In this document: positions 23,014 to 35,369 of the stretch, in pieces
How the letters are laid out: each line of letters begins with the position of its first letter
Position numbering within the stretch: the stretch's first letter is position 1
Assembly (NCBI GenBank): GCA_022315425.1
Contig: JAIUPT010000046.1
Location: forward strand, 62,001 to 126,000
Direction of reading: 5' to 3'
Origin: Pseudevernia furfuracea
Taxonomy: Eukaryota > Ascomycota > Lecanoromycetes > Lecanorales > Parmeliaceae
DNA: 64,000 bases
Notes under the pieces: model-generated
Told to the model about the DNA's origin: nothing
Databases searched by the model: none
What the model saw: only the letters and a program-made list of their open reading frames with translations
Translations under genes and position numbers: made by a program

Positions 23014-24295
23014 ATGTCTCCCTCTTACTCCATTTCTTCCATCTGGAAGCCTTTCAGCAAAGTCACCCTCATCCTCTCTGCCCTCCTCGCTACACCTCTC
23101 ATCTCCGCAAATCCAAACTGCACATACCTACGCATCCCCCTCACCGCCACCGCCTCCAACGAAGTCTTCCCCATCCCCACAGGCCTCAACTACAGCAACC
23201 CTGCCGCCGTCTCCGCCTTCTTCCAAACCATCGTCGGCGACGCAGGCACAGCGTTCCCCACCATCCCGACGACCTTCACCGGCATCATCGCAGCGCGTTA
23301 TTGCGAGCCTGAGGTCAAAATTGCCAATCGTAGTGATGTGATTCAGCTTTTTATGTCCGGGGTTACGGAAAATAACCTTTATTGGTTTGGATTGGGGTAT
23401 CCGAATGGATACGATGGGAATGAGTATTCGACGGTGGATTATGCGTCCAAGCAGGGGTATCCGACGCTGGCGATTGATAGGATTGGGGTGGGGAATTCGA
23501 CACATCCGGATCCGATCTTGCAACAGCAGCTTAACCTCGAAGAAGCCGTCTCGCACCAGCTCGTCACCATGCTGAAGGCCGGCACAGCGGTACCTGGTAT
23601 GTACCATCATCCTAACTGCCCTCATCCTATCTCTCACGTGCTATAATGTACCTCGTGTTGTTGAAGAGTATTAACTCCCCTACTTGTCTCTAGGCAAGAC
23701 CTTCAACCGCGTAATCTTTGTCGGCCACTCCTACGGCTCCGTCCTCGGCAACGCCCAAGCCACCAACCACCCAGGCGACATCTCCGCCTTCATCCTCACC
23801 GGCTACGGCGTCTCCATCATCCCCGTTGCCGCCGACCTACCCCAAACGGTCCCCTTCCCCGCCGAACTCTACGCCCCTCGCTTCGCAGGCTTTCCCATCG
23901 CCTACCTCGTCACGTCATCCGAACCCGGCCGTCGTGCTTACCTCTGGGGTAAGACTGGCTCGTACGACGAGGGCATCTTCGAAATGGATTACAACGACGA
24001 AGACGTCGTCGGGTTGGGGGAGTTACTGAGTATTGATGCCGGGTTGAAAGAAGCGCCCAACTCCACCGCGCCGGTGTACATCATCACGGGCGACAGCGAC
24101 GACGTCTTCTGCCTGGCGGCTACCTGCGGTGATGGGCCGAGTAGTCCGCAGGCGCAGGCTTGCAGTTTGTTCCCCAAGGCGGAGACTTGTGAGTATTTTA
24201 TCCCGGTGGGCACGGGGCATATGATCAGTTTGCATTACTCGGCGCAGACGAGCTTTCAGAAGTATCATGCTTTTTTGGCGTCCGTGGGCTTCTAA
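23014..24295 (+). CDS. secreted alpha/beta hydrolase
   Basis: Exons 23014-23596 and 23694-24295 (97-nt intron, donor GTATGT, acceptor TCTAG, phase 1) give 394 residues. A signal peptide (VTLILSALLATPLISA) precedes the mature start near NPNCTYLRIPL. The nucleophile elbow is VGHSYGS with Ser about residue 207; a candidate acid lies in YIITGDSDD and the catalytic His in VGTGHMISLH (about 370). This is the lipase/esterase-like alpha/beta hydrolase fold. Several cysteines late in the chain suggest disulfides, in keeping with secretion. Third positions are notably C-rich compared with neighbours. The substrate is unknown. Confidence 0.85.
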
Positions 24296-25423
24296 GGTGG
24301 GGGTGGTTGAACAGGGCAGGGGGTTGTTATGTCGATATTGCAGGTGGATATATTCGCAAATTGTAATATTCGATTTCAGTCCATTATTTGATAGGGGGGG
24401 GGTTCCAGGGCGAATACCAATGCTTGGAATGTATTCTACACCACTCGCCGCAAACATTCGTTTCTTCCGAGGACGTCTACAGAGGCCGTAAGGCACACAA
24501 TCGTTCATAGAACGGAGAAATCTACAGAGCGAGAACTTCCCATGCAGAACATCCCATGTCACGATATCCCCCTTCACCCCACCTCTTATTCAGCTCACAC
24601 CCGAAAACACTAAATCTTTCCAAGACAGGAACTCACCCCCCCCCCCCCCCCCCCCCCTAAGGCCTACCACGTCACTTTCCTACCTCGCCATATCTCCCTC
24701 ACAAACTCCTCTCTCTCCTTTCCTTGCCTGTCGCCAGGCGAAACCTAGGGACAGCTCATCTGATCCTGAAGCTGTGAGCTGTGGATCATAATCCTAGATA
24801 GACCCCTGTTCTGAAACTTCAAATCACCCGGTCCGCATACCATCATGTCCAGCAAAAGCGCTGCATCATCACCTCAACTACATCCGAAGAATTCATATAT
24901 ATATATATATATCGAGTAGTTCTAGCATTTTCAATTCGTCTTGTCTTCGGAGAGCAGTGCTGCTTGGACCCGGGCCTCTGGTCTTGTGCTTTTGGATCCT
25001 CAGTAAGCGCGCCACTTTCCTTACCTACTCTAGATGGTAAGGGGTTCTTCGTTCTGTTGGTACGTTGGGTATGATGAGTGTCGCTGAAGTATGCTTTGCT
25101 GCGCGCGTGATGGGAGACGACTTGGCGGAAGTTTATGGGATTGAGAGCGAATACGCACCCCAGTAATTTAAGGTACGGCGGAAAGATGTACTAATACTCG
25201 AAGGGGAAAGCGGCAAATTAAGGTAGAGATGGAAGAAATTCATGACGTTATGTAATCATCGTCATTGCGATGAGATTCGATCGATCAGCTGATTCTATGA
25301 ATAGATTTCATCACTCGAGTCTGAACCGTTGTACGTATTATCATTATAGTATATAGTGGCATATATAATCCATCTATCCGCTCCTTTGTACACAGTCCCC
25401 ACTACTACTATATAACATCAGGC
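24296..25423. other. intergenic with poly-C run and TA repeat
   Basis: No gene. It contains 22 consecutive C at 24636-24657 and an alternating TA tract near 24896-24912. The last few hundred bases are the likely promoter of the glycine-zipper gene. Confidence 0.6.
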
Positions 25424-26198
25424 ATGGCAGCGAACGACTACTACGCCGGAGCGCAGAACTTCCCCCCTCATCCTCAAGCCAACCAAGCCCCACCTCCTCC
25501 ATACAATGCCAACTACGGCCAAGCCCAGCAACTACCGCAACGACCCTCGCCACAGCCAGAGAGCACCAAGAGAGATTTCTATCCACCACCACCACAGCCC
25601 GGGGCGCCATGGCAGCAGGCGTACAATAGCCAACATCACCCAAGCCAGCATTACTACGGCAGCTCGCATCACTACCCACCTCAGGTTCGTCTTCACTCCA
25701 CTCCAAGCCTACGAGTAATTTCGCAAAGACTGACGTGTATTGCATGACTACTAGCAGCAACAACAACATCAACAACAGTCCTATCCCCAGAACTACCCCT
25801 ACCCCCAACAACCTCCCAACCAGGCCAACGGCTACCACCCACAGCAACCGAACGGCTACCACCCACAACAACAAACCGCCTACCCTGCCCAACAACACCA
25901 CCAACAACAACCCACCTACGACAACTACGACGATTACGACGACCGCCCCCACAAACACCACCACCACCACCAAAAACACGAGAAGAAGAAGTCGCACGAG
26001 TCACGCGACAGCTTCCTCGGCGCCGGCGCCGGTGGATTGATCGGTGACGTGTTACTGGGACCTGGGGTCGGGACGCTTGGAGGAGCGGTCATTGGCGCGC
26101 TGACTGGGAACGCGCACGCGAAGAAGAAGAGTCGGAGTCGGAGTAGGGATAGTAGGAGGAGGAGAAGTCGGAGTGGGAGTCGGGATGATGGGTATTGA
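25424..26198 (+). CDS. Pro/Gln/His-rich protein with C-terminal glycine zipper
   Basis: Exons 25424-25684 and 25755-26198 around a 70-nt intron (acceptor ACTACTAG) give 234 residues. The N-terminal two thirds are P-, Q-, Y- and H-rich (PPPPYNANYGQAQQ, repeated NGYHPQQ, YDNYDDYDDRPH). A His tract and Lys run (KHHHHHQKHEKKK) precede a glycine-zipper membrane-like segment, FLGAGAGGLIGDVLLGPG then GTLGGAVIGALTGN, and the end is an SR-like basic tail. This architecture matches fungal glycine-zipper-2TM/YMGG-like proteins. The zipper could form a membrane or oligomeric helix pair; the role is unknown. The minus-strand hydrophobic frame at the same place is its complement. Confidence 0.75.
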
Positions 26199-26881
26199 TG
26201 GGTAGATGGGTGTATCTGTGTGCGCGGAGATGTGGAGATTGTGATGGTTGGGGGGAGAGAGGAGTGGCATGGCTGTCCTCCTATGTATCGATGGCGCTCC
26301 TTGTGAAGGAGGAGGGGTCTTCGTTGTACGACTGATTTTGATGGTTGATTGTCTGGTTGGTGCGTGGTAGTTATATATGGATGGGTGGCTGATTTGTCTT
26401 CTTTGCCGAGGATATCGTGTATGAATTTTTTTGATACCCATTCCCCTATTTTGCTGCAGCGTCCAAACCATCTCCCAGCAATTTCATTCGAGAGGATTCT
26501 TGATTGGGGAAATCTAAGAAGAGCAATGGGGCGTGATTGGGAAGGAGTGAGTTGAGTGAGTGAGTCACTGTGGTGCTTCAGCGGCAGTCACCTGATTGTC
26601 ATAGGGTGGTGGTATGTACGGCAACCATGTCGTAGAATGTCATAGTTGACACAGTAAAAGATCTACGATCAGGTAGAGTTCTGAGTCTATGTAAGATACC
26701 TTGATCAAGCCGCGACGGCGGAGAACTCTCACGCTAAACCGGATTTAGCGATAGCATCCAATCCATGGGAAGAAGGGTTCTAGATTCCAACAGATCTCAT
26801 TCTTCTTTTGCAGATCTTAAGGAAGCGTTGCATATACCGACCCCCATCTTCCTCAAGGGCATTCTTCTTCTCAAAGTCAGC

Positions 26882-28267
26882 ATGGCATCAGTAACGCCCT
26901 TCACGGTCGCTGTTCCGAACAGTCGACTAGAGAGACTACAAGCGAAGTTGGTATTGACAGAGTTCCCGGATGAGCTGAACGATGCCGGATGGGACTATGG
27001 CGCTCCCCTGGCCGATGTGAAGCGACTGACTGCATACTGGAAGGATGAATTCGACTGGAAGAAACAGGAGGCGAATATTAATAAACTGCCCCAGTTCCAA
27101 ACCCAGATTAAAGTCGATGGACATGAGCAGTTGAAAATTCATTTCATTCATCAAAAGAGCGAGAACTCCAAGGCTATACCGCTGCTTTTTGTACATGGCT
27201 GTAGGTTTCTCCAACCCAATGGGACAATAGGTTCACTGTGCTGACACGGTACAGGGCCTGGTAACTTTCTCGAGGTGGTGAAGCTACTGCCACTGCTTGC
27301 AAAACAGAATGGCAGCAAAACTCCGGCTTTCCACCTCGTCGCGCCATCCTTGCCCAATTATGGCTTCTCCGATGGCGTCAAGAAACGCGGCTTCGCTTTG
27401 AGGCAGTATGCTGAGACTTGCCACAAGCTGATGCTTCAACTTGGCTATGATCAATATGGTGAGGCTCATTGGCACCATGAACGAGATTCAAACTCATGAT
27501 TCTTAGTGACTCAAGGAGGTGATTGGGGCAGTCACATAACTCGTGTGATTGGTCTTCAATATCCGCAACACTGCAAAGGTCAGCCTTACGAACACACCGT
27601 ATCCGCACTTTTGGAGAGCACGCTGACCGAAAAAAAAACAGCCAGTCATATCAACTACGTCAGACCCTCTCATGCTCCAGCATTCACCAGCTCTCCAGCG
27701 CTGGCATTGCAACACGCTGTAACGCCGTACAGCGCATACGAAAAGGCAGGCTTAGCACGGACCCAGTGGTTCATGAAGGAAGGCAGCGGTTACAACGAAA
27801 TCCAACGTACCAAGCCCCAAACACTTGGCTATGGTTTGGCCGACAGCCCAGTCGCCCTACTCGCGTGGATCTACGAGAAACTCCACGACTGGACCGACAA
27901 CTACCCATGGACGGACGACGAGATCTTGACCTGGGTCTCGATATACTGGTTCTCGACCGCCGGGCCGGCTGCCAACACGAGGATCTACTACGAAGTGGGA
28001 CACGCGACTGATTCCGATCGCGCTGCGCTCGGGAAATACGTCCCGCATGTCAAACTCGGACTTGCCTACTTCCCGAAGGATCTCGACGTCCCTCCGAAAA
28101 GCTGGGGTAGGACCCTGGGCCCGGTTGTATTCGAGAGCCAACATCCAGACGGTGGGCATTTCGCCGCCCATGAGCGGCCGGAGGCTTTGGTGGATGATTT
28201 GAACAAGATGTTTGGGAAGGGTGGAGGAGCTTATGGAGTCATCAAGGGTAAGGAGGGGTACGACTAA
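26882..28267 (+). CDS. epoxide hydrolase (alpha/beta hydrolase with EHN domain)
   Basis: Exons 26882-27200, 27255-27458, 27507-27578 and 27642-28267 give 406 residues. The N terminus ([17 protein letters not shown]...[17 protein letters not shown]) is the epoxide-hydrolase N-terminal domain. The oxyanion motif HGWPGN (about 105) is followed by the nucleophile GGDWGSH (Asp about 180), lid Tyr residues in [17 protein letters not shown] and the catalytic His in DGGHFAAHE (about 371). It would open epoxides to diols, in detoxification or metabolite modification. The third intron (63 nt) keeps frame and lacks stops, so retention would insert 21 residues; comparison with [16 protein letters not shown] across the junction favours splicing. 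An in-frame extension upstream of 26882 is open, but this ATG starts the domain. Confidence 0.92.
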
Positions 28268-29113
28268 GGGGCTTTTACGAACATCTCCGCTGTCTTCACT
28301 TGGGGTTTTTTTGAAATCTCTGGCGCCTGATGAGGCAAACGTTGAGTCGGGGCTTTGTCAGAACCGGTACAGATGTAGAATCGATATAGGCCATTTGATC
28401 TACATACTCAAATGTCTATTACGGGAAAGCCTAAGCCCTGCCTACCTTGAGGTAGGTATGGAGTACAAAAAGCCGTCTGTCTGACTGCAGTAAGTTTCCA
28501 AAAGCATCTCCCGAAGGATTTGCGGGATTTAATGCGTGCTTGGTTTTGAGAGGACTGTCCGCGTGCCAACTCTTTTCGATCAGCAATCATAGGACGGCAT
28601 ACGCTAGTCCCAATACAACTTATCTGATAAGATCCGTCATTGGGATAGCGGACCCCAGGGAAATATTTTCATTGACAACAATTTTGAAACTCCTGACCCT
28701 ATGCTCTACGAGAATATAAGAAGAAACATTCCCTTTTGAACTGATGCCGCTGTTCAGACATCTCATACACCCTGGAACCCTGAAACCAACCAACCAACAA
28801 CAACATCATCATCGCCGCGACCACAATAATCACTCAGGCATCACACACCCTACACGCTGCCGATGCGTCCTCCTTCATCGTTGCATCAGAGTAAACCTTC
28901 GGACGGTTTCTTTGGCGGGGGATCTTTGGTCTGCTCCCGACTCTCCCCGCCGGTTTCAGCCATCGATTGTGGCTCGGTCTCCCGAGCAACTTCTTCCTCT
29001 GCGCCTTGCTCTCCCCCGCAGTCTTCCGTTACTGCTTGAGCCTCTCCAGCTCGAATTCCAAAAACCTCTTCGTTGCCACTCTCCGGTAAGCTTAAAGTAG
29101 GTAACTCTATCAC
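28268..29113. other. intergenic, with an in-frame open stretch after the next gene's stop
   Basis: No independent gene is supported. On the minus strand, 29113-28886 continues in frame directly beyond the TAG of the 29114-33929 gene, with 75 sense codons of coding-like, acidic composition. This may be a missed final exon of that gene. Confidence 0.4.
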
Positions 29114-32100
29114 CTAGAGCTCATCCTCAGGCTCCCTCGCAACCTCTCGCCCCGCACGTCGCTCTCGCTGGCCGACGACTCTTGGAATCCGACCATTTCT
29201 TCTTGCCCTGAGGACTTGCCCTAAGTCCCTCATGTCCGTCGGAGTCAGAGTAGCCGAGTCTGTCACATGCGGCTCGCTCGGTGTAGCAATCTCTTGCTCC
29301 ACCTGCCGCACGCTCTCGCTGAGCACCTCTGTCTCTCGAACTTCTTCGGTCCGAGTCACCGATTCACCTTCGGTCTCGACCTCCATGTCGACGTCAACCG
29401 CACATCGCTTTATCGAGGAACGTCTCGCGATCCAGTCTCCAGACAAAAAGTGGACTTCGGGATCGAATGTCTGCAAGAAAGCCGGCGGCGCTGGCGGTCC
29501 TATATCTAGGCGTTCCATTCTCCCCACTGCGTATCGAATCGTCCCCTCTATCGCCTCTACCTCGATTAAGTTCGAGTGCCCGTTCGCATTGCGTACTGTC
29601 ATTGGTGCAGTCTCCAACGCGTGTGCTGTACCTTCGCTGATCTCCGGAGAAACAGTTGGACATGTGCCATGATTGGCTCCCAAGTTACTCACTGCTGCTG
29701 GGGTCGAACCAGAAGGCTGCATGGATGTCGCTGTCGTGGCAGCGGCCGCCAGAGGTGGTAGCGTTACAGGCCGCTCCGGCTCCCGGAATAGCTGCTGTCC
29801 AATGACTCCATCCGCCAATGTGCTAACCGCTCTCTGACGGCATTCCAATTCCCAGCTTGCATCGATTTCTGCAGCGGTCCGACCGGGATCCTGCCAAAAT
29901 CCTCCTCCAGCCTCATTCGCTTCGGTCGGACTGCTGTCCGGAGTACCCCTCGACGCTGCGGATGCTGACTGAATGAGCTGTGAGCTGTCCGAGCTTACAC
30001 TTGAATCCGGCAGCTGCGCGGGAAGAGTGTTAAAGCAGCCTTGGGTAGACTCAACTGCGAAAGCTATCGCTGGCGCCGGCTCCACTCCAACATGCTCCAC
30101 CTTCGCTGGCTCCTTGGCAGGCGCTTGGTAGTCGTCTTCGATCTCGTAGAGCGAGTCGTTGTTGTCGCAAGGGTCTGGACACCCATCAAGGCCTCTAGGA
30201 ATCCCTCCAAGGTCTTCTATACTATTTATATGGCGTCCCGCGACCGGTGTGTTCTCACACTCAGTAGGATATAGACCAGAGGGCTCTAAGGCCATGTCAA
30301 CTGCCTGTTGCGCGTTTTCGTCTTCCCGGCCTGCTGTAAGCGACGCATCCCCAGATAGACCTTCCAGGTCCTCGTTTCCGACCTTCGGGTCTGGTTTCTG
30401 CTTCTGCTCAGGGTTGGCCGCGACTAGCCCAGGGTCCAATACAGACGATTTTGCGTTGGGTTGTGTTTCCGAAGCACCTGCAATCCCAAGGTTGAACTGG
30501 TCAAAATTCGGTTTCTTGCCAGAAGCCGGAGAATCGAATTTGGCGAATGCATCCGCTGCGAATACCGGTGCTTTTGCGGCCCTCTTCGTCGACGCTTGCT
30601 TTTGCTTGTCTGTTCCACCAGGCACACAAGGGTTCGGAACTGAAGGGGTTTTGGAAGCACCTTCTAGACCGTTGCTGAACCCCCCAAAGTTGGGCGCCAC
30701 GCCACTGGGCGAGAAGGAGAATTGATTTGATGACCCCACCCCAAACATCCGTGGTATTTCGTTCTGCAGGGCCGGCTCTTGCTTTCTTCCTTCGCCTTTG
30801 GCCACAGTCCTTGAAATGTTGAGATTATCCACGGAGGTAAACGTGAGGGCTTCCGGGGCTTCCTTTGGATCATGGTCGGAAGACGCACCAAGTGCCGCCT
30901 CATTCTCAGTAGATGGTGGAGACAAGATGACAGAGGCTGCTGCCTCGAAGATCGAGGCTGCCTTCGTCTTCTTCGCCGCTTCATCCTCGCTTCCAGCAGA
31001 CGACGGAGAAGCCATGTTGACAGAAGCTGCTGCTTCGAATACCGGGGCCGTCTTGTTCTTCTTGTTCGATTTTTCATTCTTTTTATTAGAAGACGAAGAA
31101 GAAAGGTCGATGGAAGTTGCCGCTTCATATATTGGGGCGGTCTTAGTCTTCTTGGTTGGTCCTTCGTTCTGCTCGTCTTCATCTTCACCCCCAAAGGCCT
31201 TTGGTTTGGCTATGTATATATTTGAGCCGGCTTGGAAAGTAGTCGTGGCACCGAAACTGAAGTCAGCCGCGGATGTGAAGTGGAAATTACCCGAGTCCGC
31301 GTTACTTTTCAAAATCGGACTCGGATTTGCTTGGACTCCAAACAGAGGTGTAGTTGCTCCGAATTTGAAGTCCTGTGCGTTCCCCTCTGCTTTCGGGGTA
31401 TCAGGCTGATTAGCCGAAGTGGCTGTAGTGTCGCGAGTGACCTCGTGGTTGCCGAGCATGAACCCAGCAGCACCCTTCTGATCATTTTCCTCATCTTTGT
31501 TGTCTCTACCTTTGACATCAATCTCTTTTGCCCCGTCTTTAGAATGCTCTTCGGCCGCTTGCACACTAGAGACAATAGGCACTGCGGTCTGTTGTGAAGA
31601 GTTGAAGCCCTGCGGAGATGGTGTCATCACTGAAGGAATTTCTTGCCGATTTTCTTGTGAAGGTGTTGCGGAAAATTGAAATACTGGGGTATTCGCCATG
31701 CCCTTAGCCTTTTGTCGAGACTCTTGAACAGGGGTTCCGCCAAATGCGAACACTGGCCTTTTTACCGCGTCCTCGGTCTGCTGCCGAGATTCTTGAAAAG
31801 GGGATCCAAGTGAGAACGTGAACCCTGATTCTTTCGGCGTACCTTCAGATGCCGCGGTATGGACCCCAGGAGAGGCCACATTCTCAACGTTGGGGATATT
31901 AAAGTTGTTGAATGCTGGTCCTTCAGCTTCGATATCAGCAACATTGCTATTGTCGACGACTGTACCATTACGCATTTCGAAAAACTCGGATACTAGTCGC
32001 TCGATTTCAGCGTCATCCGACGCTGCTTCGTGTCCGGAAACCATTTCGGCGTTCTGTTCTCCGGAGAACTCGGCTGGCGGTCCCTCAATGGCAAGTCGTA

Positions 32101-33929
32101 CCTTGGGTTTGGTATCTTCGTTGTCAACTTCCTCCTCGAGATCGTCACCGACATAAATCTCGCCTCGGACACGGATCGGAAGCCGCTGTTCTGCTAAACG
32201 CATAAGACCGTCGGCTCTGCCAAGTGCACCCTTCGGCAGCTTCTCAGCCAGTTTGACACGAGCGTGGAGCTTGGTGCCCAGTCGGATAAAGAACTTCAAC
32301 TCCTTGGTTCCTCTCAGGATCATATCATTCTGGAGGACAATCATGTTGAACCTCCTTGCGGATTGGGTTTCCAGATCCTCTACTTGCCTCTGCAGTGGCA
32401 CGATGGCAGCCTCAAGCTCCGATATGCTCAAGTTCGCGTGGTCAAGTTGTGTCTCAAGGTCGTTTTGTATCACCCTTAGCTCCTCGTAAGATGCCATGTT
32501 CTCCCGAAGAAGACGCCGGTACTTCTCCAGCCGACCTTCTTTTCTTGCGATCGCCTCTTTAAGTTGGGCAAGTTCATCACGGGTTTGCTGATGTGCCGCC
32601 ATTTCCGCGCTCAGTAAAGCCTCCTCTACCATGGGTGTTGAACTTGCTGCCGCAACTTCTTCGGTTCCATCTTCAGTGACATCCACTGTCTCCTCAGCCG
32701 GTATTTCACCGATCTCGTGGTCTTCTGCGTGCCCCTGAGCATCTAGAGGTACCCCAGCCCCGCTATTCTCTTCCTGGGCCTGGCCAATATCGTTGCTGGG
32801 CTGGTCCTGCTCCAGAATTGCCTCATGATCGGAAGGTAAAGAGCCACTCGGCATCCCCAACAGCTGTAGACGTACCCGCATGGATTCCGCTTCGGCTTTT
32901 GCAGCACGATTGACTTGGGTGCCCAAGTCTTGGCTTAGACGCTCCATTTGCGTGCCCATGTTAGTGGCTCTCCCTGCTACAACGGCCAATCTTCCTTCTG
33001 CGGCTGCTGCTCTCCCTTCGGCAGCCGTGGCTCTCCCTTCTGCTGCCGTTGCTCTCTCTTCTGCCGCAGTGATTCTTGTTCTCTCTTGGGACACGATATT
33101 CATAAGATCATGTATGTTAGACATGAGCTGAGAGAACTCGGCATCCAGCTCCTGGTCCGCGGTTTGGGTATCTTCGTTCGTGGCGTGGAGTTCCTGCATC
33201 TGCTCTTCCTCATGCTGTACCTCGGGTAAGGGATTCTCGCGTCCAAACCGATCTTGCCCTTCATTTTCTTCCGCCGCCACTGGTGATGGATAATCGGTAG
33301 GCGTGTTAACGAGTGTATTTGGCGACGATGGACTGCCGTTTGAATTGCTAGCTACAACATATGTCTGTGTTGAAGCCTCAGCCGTAGACTTCTTCGCAGT
33401 CTGGGATCCCAATAGCGGACGGTCGCTTGAGTTGCCAGTTGCAACAGTTTGCGTCGACGCGTCGATCAAAGTCTTCTTCTCCGCGATCGTTCGCTGAGCA
33501 TGGTCAGAGCACATTTTCAAAAGTCCACTTGGGTAGTAGCAACGTACCTTCTCGCCACACGCAACGGCGCTCCCAGAGAGAACATGATGACGGGACGTGA
33601 CTTCATCTTCTACTGTCACAGACGCGACATAGTCAGCTGCTACAGAGCGTGAAGTCTCCACGTTTACTGAATCGAGCACGGCACGCTCGGGTGTTGAAGA
33701 GCGGGGTATATCCTAAACGAGTCAACACCGACTACAGAGAAGCTGTGAAGACATATTTTCATACCTTTGCATCATCACGGATGTTTTTCTTCGCCTTGCG
33801 TGGCCGCCCCGGCAGCTCGTTGTCGTACAGTATGATGCCAAACATTACCATAAGATGGAGTGGGTAGAGCAGTGAACGCATGGTGGTGCCGCGAGAGGGA
33901 AGATGTGAGAATGGGTTGAGTTTGGACAT
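29114..33929 (-). CDS. large coiled-coil protein with FG-like repeats and TQT motifs
   Basis: Exon 33929-33765 and exon 33712-29114 (52-nt intron, phase 0, donor GTATGA, acceptor TTTAG) give 1,587 residues. After a hydrophobic N-terminal stretch come three TQT motifs (DASTQTVAT, EASTQTYVV, NEDTQTADQ), the core of dynein light-chain LC8 ligands. A heptad-like AAEGRAT repeat (about 32980-33075) and long coiled coils follow to ~31950. Then come F-x-F-type repeats (FTFSLGSPFQESRQ, VFAFGGTPVQESRQ, VFQFSATPSQENRQ, FKFGATTPLFG, FSFGATTTF) and three ~28-residue repeats around KKTKTAPIYEAA. TQT, coiled coil and FG together recall the Nup159/Nup82-type nuclear-pore proteins, but no beta-propeller is present. 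Nucleoporin identity is inference; the C terminus may be incomplete. Confidence 0.7.
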
Positions 33930-35045
33930 GGCTAGAGTGTGTGCGGAGCTCTAGTATGTCAAGGTTGAGTTTTAGAAAGAAGGAAGAATGTGTAGGGGGG
34001 GGGAGGGGGGAGTTATGGATAAAAGTCAGAAGAAAGTGATGAGGAAGAAGTGTCGATGCTAGCGGTAGCACGGGTAAGTGTTGAAAGATATGATCCTTGG
34101 AAGCCGATGGTTGCTAGACCTGATCTCCTTCGTTCTCTCCTTGTAACACTCTACGAAGACAAAGACAGAATCTTGGAGGAAGGAAAGGGCATTTAAATAC
34201 AAAAAAGTGTGGACGCTAGCACTAGCGCGGACGAGTGTGTTTACTGAGTCAACAAGGAAGAAGACCTGCAGGTTGGGAAATGAGCACAGCGGGGAGCGGA
34301 AGGGGCTCAACAAAGGTCTAACGCATGTGCTGAAGTGGAACGACAGACTTCGCCACCAAAAAAACTTCGGGTGTTGTTGACTTCCCTCCTTTGTGACATT
34401 CCTAAATCGAGACTAGCGTGTGTCGCCGCCCGGCCTACTCGTACCTTACCTATCTAATTTTTGCCGCCGCTTCCGACCCCGCCTAAGATCGGCTCTACTT
34501 CTATAACACGGAGGTCTTGCACACCGAAAGTCCTGCACGGCGTTACCGACACCGAGCCCGCTTCCCAATCCTGTCCACTGTCAATTTGACACTGTCAGGA
34601 GACCCCAGATCCTGTGCCTGGAAGGAGAACAACAAACGGCCGGACATTCGGCAGCGACCGCATGATTTAATCAATGCAGTTAATCCAATTTAACAGTCCG
34701 TGTCCCCCCGAGGAAGTGAATGTAGGTGTGTTTGAGATTCGAAATAGGCCCTAGTTGAGGCGATGAAGGTCTGTTGGAGCGGGAAATTAGGCCGGAACAG
34801 GGCAAGGAATGGTCTGGTGGGAAGTCCAATACTCTAGGCTGAATCCAAGCCAAAAGAAGGTCTGTCCTGGGGGGTGGTAAGTGACGTGGATAAGGTGAGG
34901 AATGTCTGACGAGGGGATTGTTAAGGGTAGACGCCTCTGTTGAGGGGATTGTTAATGGTAGACGCCTCTGTTGAGGGCGATGCTGAGGGGGAAGAGAGCG
35001 AACGAGCGCTTCGAGGGCGTATTCGAGCTAATAGCGTACGTAAGG
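33930..35045. other. intergenic with short tandem duplication
   Basis: No gene supported. Two 31-bp copies lie at 34911-34941 and 34942-34972. The stretch next to 33930 is presumably the promoter of the large minus-strand gene. Confidence 0.55.
34911..34972. repeat. 31-bp tandem duplication
   Basis: Unit 34911-34941 is directly followed by 34942-34972, with one base different (G/T). Each starts GAGGGGATTGTTAA and ends CGCCTCTGTT. Confidence 0.85.
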
Positions 35046-35369
35046 TTACGATTGTTCTAAGATGATAAAAGAATTATCACGAGGACGAGTGAGTAGAGCG
35101 CTCGGAAAATCATAAGATTCAGAAGCATTATCGACCGCAGACTCCATGTCGTTATTCTTCTTATTCGAATCGAAGAAGAAGGAGCTGAATGCTTTCATCT
35201 CCTTTGCGATGGCTGGCTGAACAACTTCCAGTCCGGCTTCCAATTTCAGCCTCGCGGTCTCTTCGAGGGCTTCGTTTGCGGGTGTGAAAGACGTTGCAGG
35301 ATCGGCGAGTTCCGATCTGGCGAGAGCCCTTTGAAAGGAAAAAAAAGTATGTTTATATATATAGAGCAT
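35046..35369 (-). CDS. possible small protein or partial gene
   Basis: A 107-residue frame on the minus strand. The portion from ALARSELADPATSFTPANEA through LEAGLEVVQPAIAKEMKAF has protein-like composition with helical, charged character. The N-terminal residues (MLYIYKHTFF) coincide with a TA/T-rich, intron-like sequence ending TTTCAAAG, so the true gene may have an upstream exon that I could not locate. No domain recognised. Confidence 0.3.
   Translation of the reverse strand: MLYIYKHTFFSFQRALARSELADPATSFTPANEALEETARLKLEAGLEVVQPAIAKEMKAFSSFFFDSNKKNNDMESAVDNASESYDFPSALLTRPRDNSFIILEQS

Noticed and set aside
25374..25997. Hydrophobic minus-strand frame of 207 residues
   Set aside because: It is the complement of the Pro/Gln/His-rich exon; the low-complexity composition explains the V/G-rich translation.
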